In this document: piece by piece, positions 60,009-64,000 of the stretch
How positions within the stretch are numbered: the first letter of the stretch is position 1
Layout: each line of letters begins with the position of its first letter
Assembly: GCA_958496175.1 (NCBI GenBank)
Contig: OY292275.1
Span: 45,151,701 to 45,215,700 of the forward strand
Source: Sisyra terminalis
Taxonomy: Eukaryota; Arthropoda; Insecta; Neuroptera; Sisyridae
DNA length: 64,000 nt
Direction: 5' to 3'
The notes under the pieces: generated by a model
The model's database searches: none
The model's input: only the letters and a program-made list of their open reading frames with translations
Told to the model about the DNA's origin: nothing
Position numbers and translations under genes: made by a program

Positions 60009-63000
60009 CACTACGGTATCGTAAGAGTATTGTACGGTAGTTGAAAAATAACTTATTGAATTTTGAATGAATTCAAAAGTTTTCAATTTACAATGAATAT
60101 CCAAATTTTTAGTCCATAATTTGAAAAATCAAGCAAATTTGTGTCAGACTACGCAAAGTGAAGAGTTTCGTAAATATTAGGTAGTGAAGTTCCCAGAATT
60201 TATCCTGTCGTTTTTCTTCAGGTCAGAAATATATATTAACTATAAAGGGAAATTTAAATTTCTCAGTTTTTCACCTAAACACTGTGAACAAACTTCCCCT
60301 AGTGTTTTTTTAGTGAACAATTCCATTTCTTACAAAATGTTTTAGGCATTACTGTAATTACGACTAAGAAACCCTTAGAAATAAGACTAGTGCTAATATA
60401 AGCATTGTTGTATGTTAATTACTTCAAAAAAATACAATTTTAATGAGAAAAATATTTTGACTTAGACAAGATTTCATACCAAAATGAAACCTATCCTACC
60501 TGTTGCATATATTTTTTTGGTTCTAAACTTAATGAGAAATCTTTGTAAGTAGTTATAGTATACAGTATAAGGAACCACTTTCATATAAAGCTTACTTACC
60601 TTTACTTATTTCTTTAAATTCTTCCTCTAAAATTTTTCGATTTCTTTCAATTTAATATTGGCTGCCAATAACTTCCGCACGAACTTCATTATTTTCAATA
60701 AAAAATAATTACGATTATAAAAAGTAGAAACATTTTTTATTTACTCTTTGATTTGCCAATTTCCTTCGTGAGAATATCTCTGCAAGATATTTTCTTGAAA
60801 AAATTCATCCAATTATTTAAATCAATAAATAATGGAAGAAACTGTAATATTTTGTTGCGGTTCAATGATTTTTGATTTTTTCTTGGCATAAAACATGTAC
60901 ACATTGTACATATGGGCACTTCATTTTTAACATGAACTTAATAAATCAAATATACTTAGAACACCAAATGCATTTATACTCTTAATAATTTATTGCCTAC
61001 TGAAAATTTTACTTCCATTAGATTTAAAAGCCTGTTTTGAATTTTTTTGACATTATATTGAGAAATATTTGATTATTTTTATCATTCTTTAAGTATGATT
61101 ATTTTTATTGGCTTTAGTGACAAAAATTTAATTATGTGTTTTACTCAATTAAGATGTTGGAAAAATGTAAAGTACAATAAAATTAAGATAAGCTTAAAGT
61201 TTTTATATTGATTGTGAAAGGTTTCAGTCTTTTATACCATGATTGCATCTTTTATGTAACGGTATTGACATTAACCTGATCGAAACTTTGTAAAGGTTCA
61301 AGTTTCGTATACATCCCCAAAAGCAATTCTTAACATTGAAAGATAAAAAAACCTTAGCCAAAATTACACTATAATTATAATGTAGAGAAAAAAAATAATA
61401 CGCAATGCTACTTTTAAAACCAATATTTAGTAATTTGTTTTGGGAAATTAGATATATGTTTATAAACTTTCATTTCGTAAACATATTGAAACAATTTTGT
61501 TTTTATTACTGAAATTCACGCAGGATAAATTTAAATTATGATTAAAAATAATATATGAAATATTGTTTGTAATCAAGCTGAGACTTTAAATTAAATCTGT
61601 TAAATATATTTTTAGAGTAGACAAAAATGAATTTTCATTTGAAATGTGGTCTATTTACTTGTGGCCAAATTATATATTTTTTAAAGCTAAAAAAATATTT
61701 AGTTTGAAAGATTTTATCAAGTGCTGTGTATTTTATTTTATTTTTTTTGGGTAGAAATAAAATAAAGTCAAAACTGAATGAATTATAGGTTGAGGATTTA
61801 ATGAATTTTCAATGCATATACTCATCTGGGAAATGTTAAAATTAAAATGTTTTTAAATTTTCTTTTACTAAAATGTTTTAGTTTCTATAAAACATTATGG
61901 AAGTTTTAGCGTTTCATTTTATATGGTACTATAATTTATTGGTTTTAAACTTTTAAAAATTAGTATAAATTTAAAATTCGTATCCTATTATGCTATAAAG
62001 TTAAGGTTTCTGAAATTAAAAAAAAATAATTGCATTGCGTGGAAATTATTACCACAAGTGATTCTTAGATCACGCAACTGTTTTGTTTCTGTCAATTTAG
62101 AGTCGCTTCGAATTAACCTGTCAATGTTATTGTTATTATTAGAAAATTTAAAGTTTTTCTAATCGTATTTTTAACAATAACGCGTTGATGAACAACAAGT
62201 AATCCTATTTACATGTTTCGTATATATTTATCAGAATTATTAGAGCTATAAATATTGAGTTGTATTATATAGGCAATGGGCTTCATAACTCCAACGTTTA
62301 ACATTTAATTCGAATTTTTTTTCCCTTAATTTTTGGAGTCCCTGGCCTCCTTCCATTGCATTTATTTATTGCATTTGTTTATTTAAAACATATGTTCTTT
62401 TTTTAAGTAGAAGCAAAATTATGAGAAGCTCCAATGTGCTACAAAGTGCTCAATGGTCACAAGTGGATTTCTTATAAAATTTAACAAACAATATGAAAAG
62501 ATTAGCTGAAATTTTTTAATATTTTGCTTAGTTTTCAAATTGTTAAAGCTAAAAATATTTAGGGTGTCTACTATTTTCCTAAGTTTTACATTATATTTGT
62601 ACTTTCTTCGTCATACTTAAATTTGTATTTACAAAATGTTTAAAATTTTAAAGCTCCTTTTTGGGAACTGTTTATAGAGAAAATGCTCAGTGTAAAAGTC
62701 ATATTTTATAATTAACTTGCTTTTTATCAAAAATAAACTGGAAATAAGAAAACGATTGTAATACTCAAGTTTTTTATAAATATAACTGGGTTTTTTTATA
62801 TTTTAGTTCGCCGGGGTTTTAGAACCTATCATGTATTGTTGATAGTTTGTGTATTCATTTTTCATCATATCCTTACCTCTTATCTTTAAAATTGGGTGTA
62901 TAAAAACCAAGCAAAATATCGAACAATTGTGTACAATATTTACATCTAATTTCGCCAAATTCATCCAAAATCTATTGTTTTCGCTTTTCCAACTATTCCC

Positions 63001-64000
63001 TAACAGGATTAACAAATATTATGCCAATAATTTTGCATTATATATTCGTTTAAATTCTATAAAATTTTATAATATATTGATATCACTTCTTTTTCATGTT
63101 TGTAAAGCATTAGTTTTTATGTCAAACACAATAGTTTACTGTCAAATAATTTCGTCAATGTTAAATTTGACATAATTCATCGTTCATTAGAGAACCCCTA
63201 GTTCCAAGGTGACTAAGATTTAATACCAAAGTATCGAACGTTCATCAATCATTTCTTTCGAAAATGGATCTTAATTCGAATCAATTACTTTTATCTCCCT
63301 CGAACCGATCTAAAGAATGGATTTAATAACAATTCCAATACATACTATTAGACGTCTAAACTATATTTATACATTTTATTATATAGAGAAACGAGTTAAT
63401 AACCTTGTGAGTAAATTTTAAACACAAACTTAATATCTGAGTTCATTACTTACTGTTTTCGAACATAAATTATAAATCGTGAGTGAAATTATTTATTTCC
63501 GTCATTAATAAATTAATGATTTGGAAGACTTTCCGAATCATATCGGCGGCAACGGCTTAACGGTTTCTTTTGAGAGTTGAAGAAAAAATTTTGAACCCAG
63601 TTTCTTAAAGAAGACAGGTTGGCGAAATCCAGGTTTAAAAATCGGTGTAAATCTCAATTTTGTATTTTTGGTAATATCATTGAAAAACCGCTATTGGTTA
63701 AGGTTAAGTACTTGGAACCTTTTGAACAAAATTAAGATTTTATATTTTACCAAATATTTTAGTGAAATAACCGTATAGTTTGAAAATTTTTAAAAATGCA
63801 AATAAGACGGTAATGGATTGACGATAGAAATGAATTTATCGTTTTTAAGTATTTATAGATTTCTTTTCTGTGTGTGATTAATGGAAACTTTTGCTTCGGA
63901 CAAGAATTTCGCTAATGAAAGCCCAATATTAATCTTTAGCCAAATGTGTCTCTTTTTGGCAAGCTTAAAAATTATTATATAGTTTTTTTTTTCTATTTAA
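60009..64000. other. AT-rich stretch to window end, no gene
   Basis: Frames at 60737-60919 (-), 62803-63015 (-) and 62849-63175 (+, 108 codons) have no domain. A TTTTATATTTTAG|TTCGCC acceptor-like site at 62806 opens in the phase needed by the CAP-Gly gene for about 27 codons, but the peptide looks non-coding. A small less AT-rich patch at 63541-63560 (TATCGGCGGCAACGGC) is unexplained. Confidence 0.45.

Noticed and set aside
62806..62890. Third downstream exon of the CAP-Gly gene after TATTTTAG
   Set aside because: The phase fits, but the peptide is hydrophobic and unlike the Ser/Lys-rich protein, and the acceptor has a weak context.
1..64000. CRISPR arrays, rRNA, telomeric TTAGG arrays and LTR pairs
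   Set aside because: None were seen on reading. A self-alignment would be needed to exclude diverged LTRs.

Overview
The window looks like intergenic and intronic DNA from an arthropod, most likely an insect. By eye it is about 70% A+T or more (not computed). It has long gene-free stretches, spliceosomal GT..AG junctions, tRNA-derived SINEs, decayed LINE open reading frames, hAT- and TTAA-type non-autonomous DNA transposons and many foldback elements. There is no bacterial gene organisation, no CRISPR array and no intact rRNA or tRNA gene.

One protein-coding gene is well supported, on the + strand. It encodes a large, low-complexity, serine-rich protein with a single CAP-Gly microtubule-binding domain. 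A 3.3 kb internal exon (49071-52369) carries the domain. A 155 bp exon (54621-54775) continues the same frame through matching splice phases. The start and the end of the gene are not in these exons. A three-codon coding exon at 23607-23615 (Kozak-like ATG, then AAG|GTAAGA) has the right phase and sits just downstream of a CpG-richer, promoter-like region, so it is my preferred but unproven start. A second promoter-like region with an arthropod initiator and a non-coding exon ending in a splice donor lies at 3469-3660. A third CpG-rich patch lies at 58020-58470, with undecided direction.

The rest is mostly a transposon graveyard. By position: a SINE cluster (4.6-5.5 kb); a foldback element whose arms are 16-bp tandem repeats (7.4-7.85 kb); a 226-bp hairpin element (11.8 kb); a dispersed repeat (13.2 kb) with an inverted partner at 39.9 kb; a tandem duplication (20.8-22.5 kb) with a 689-bp TTAA element nested in one unit and the empty site in the other; foldbacks at 24.3, 29.2, 30.3, 43.8 and 57.3 kb; LINE remnants at 33.7 and 36.2-36.8 kb; and hAT-like elements at 56.8 and 59.8 kb.

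The most unusual recurring signal is a CTGANGA - short hairpin - GAAAC pattern, the arrangement of two strands of the hammerhead ribozyme core. It occurs in several otherwise different inverted-repeat elements (29.2, 43.8 and 57.4 kb), with decayed relatives at 10.85, 14.66, 21.06, 21.53, 45.58 and 46.9 kb. Hammerhead motifs are known from Penelope-like retroelements and retrozymes, so these may be traces of such elements. Self-cleavage cannot be judged from sequence alone.
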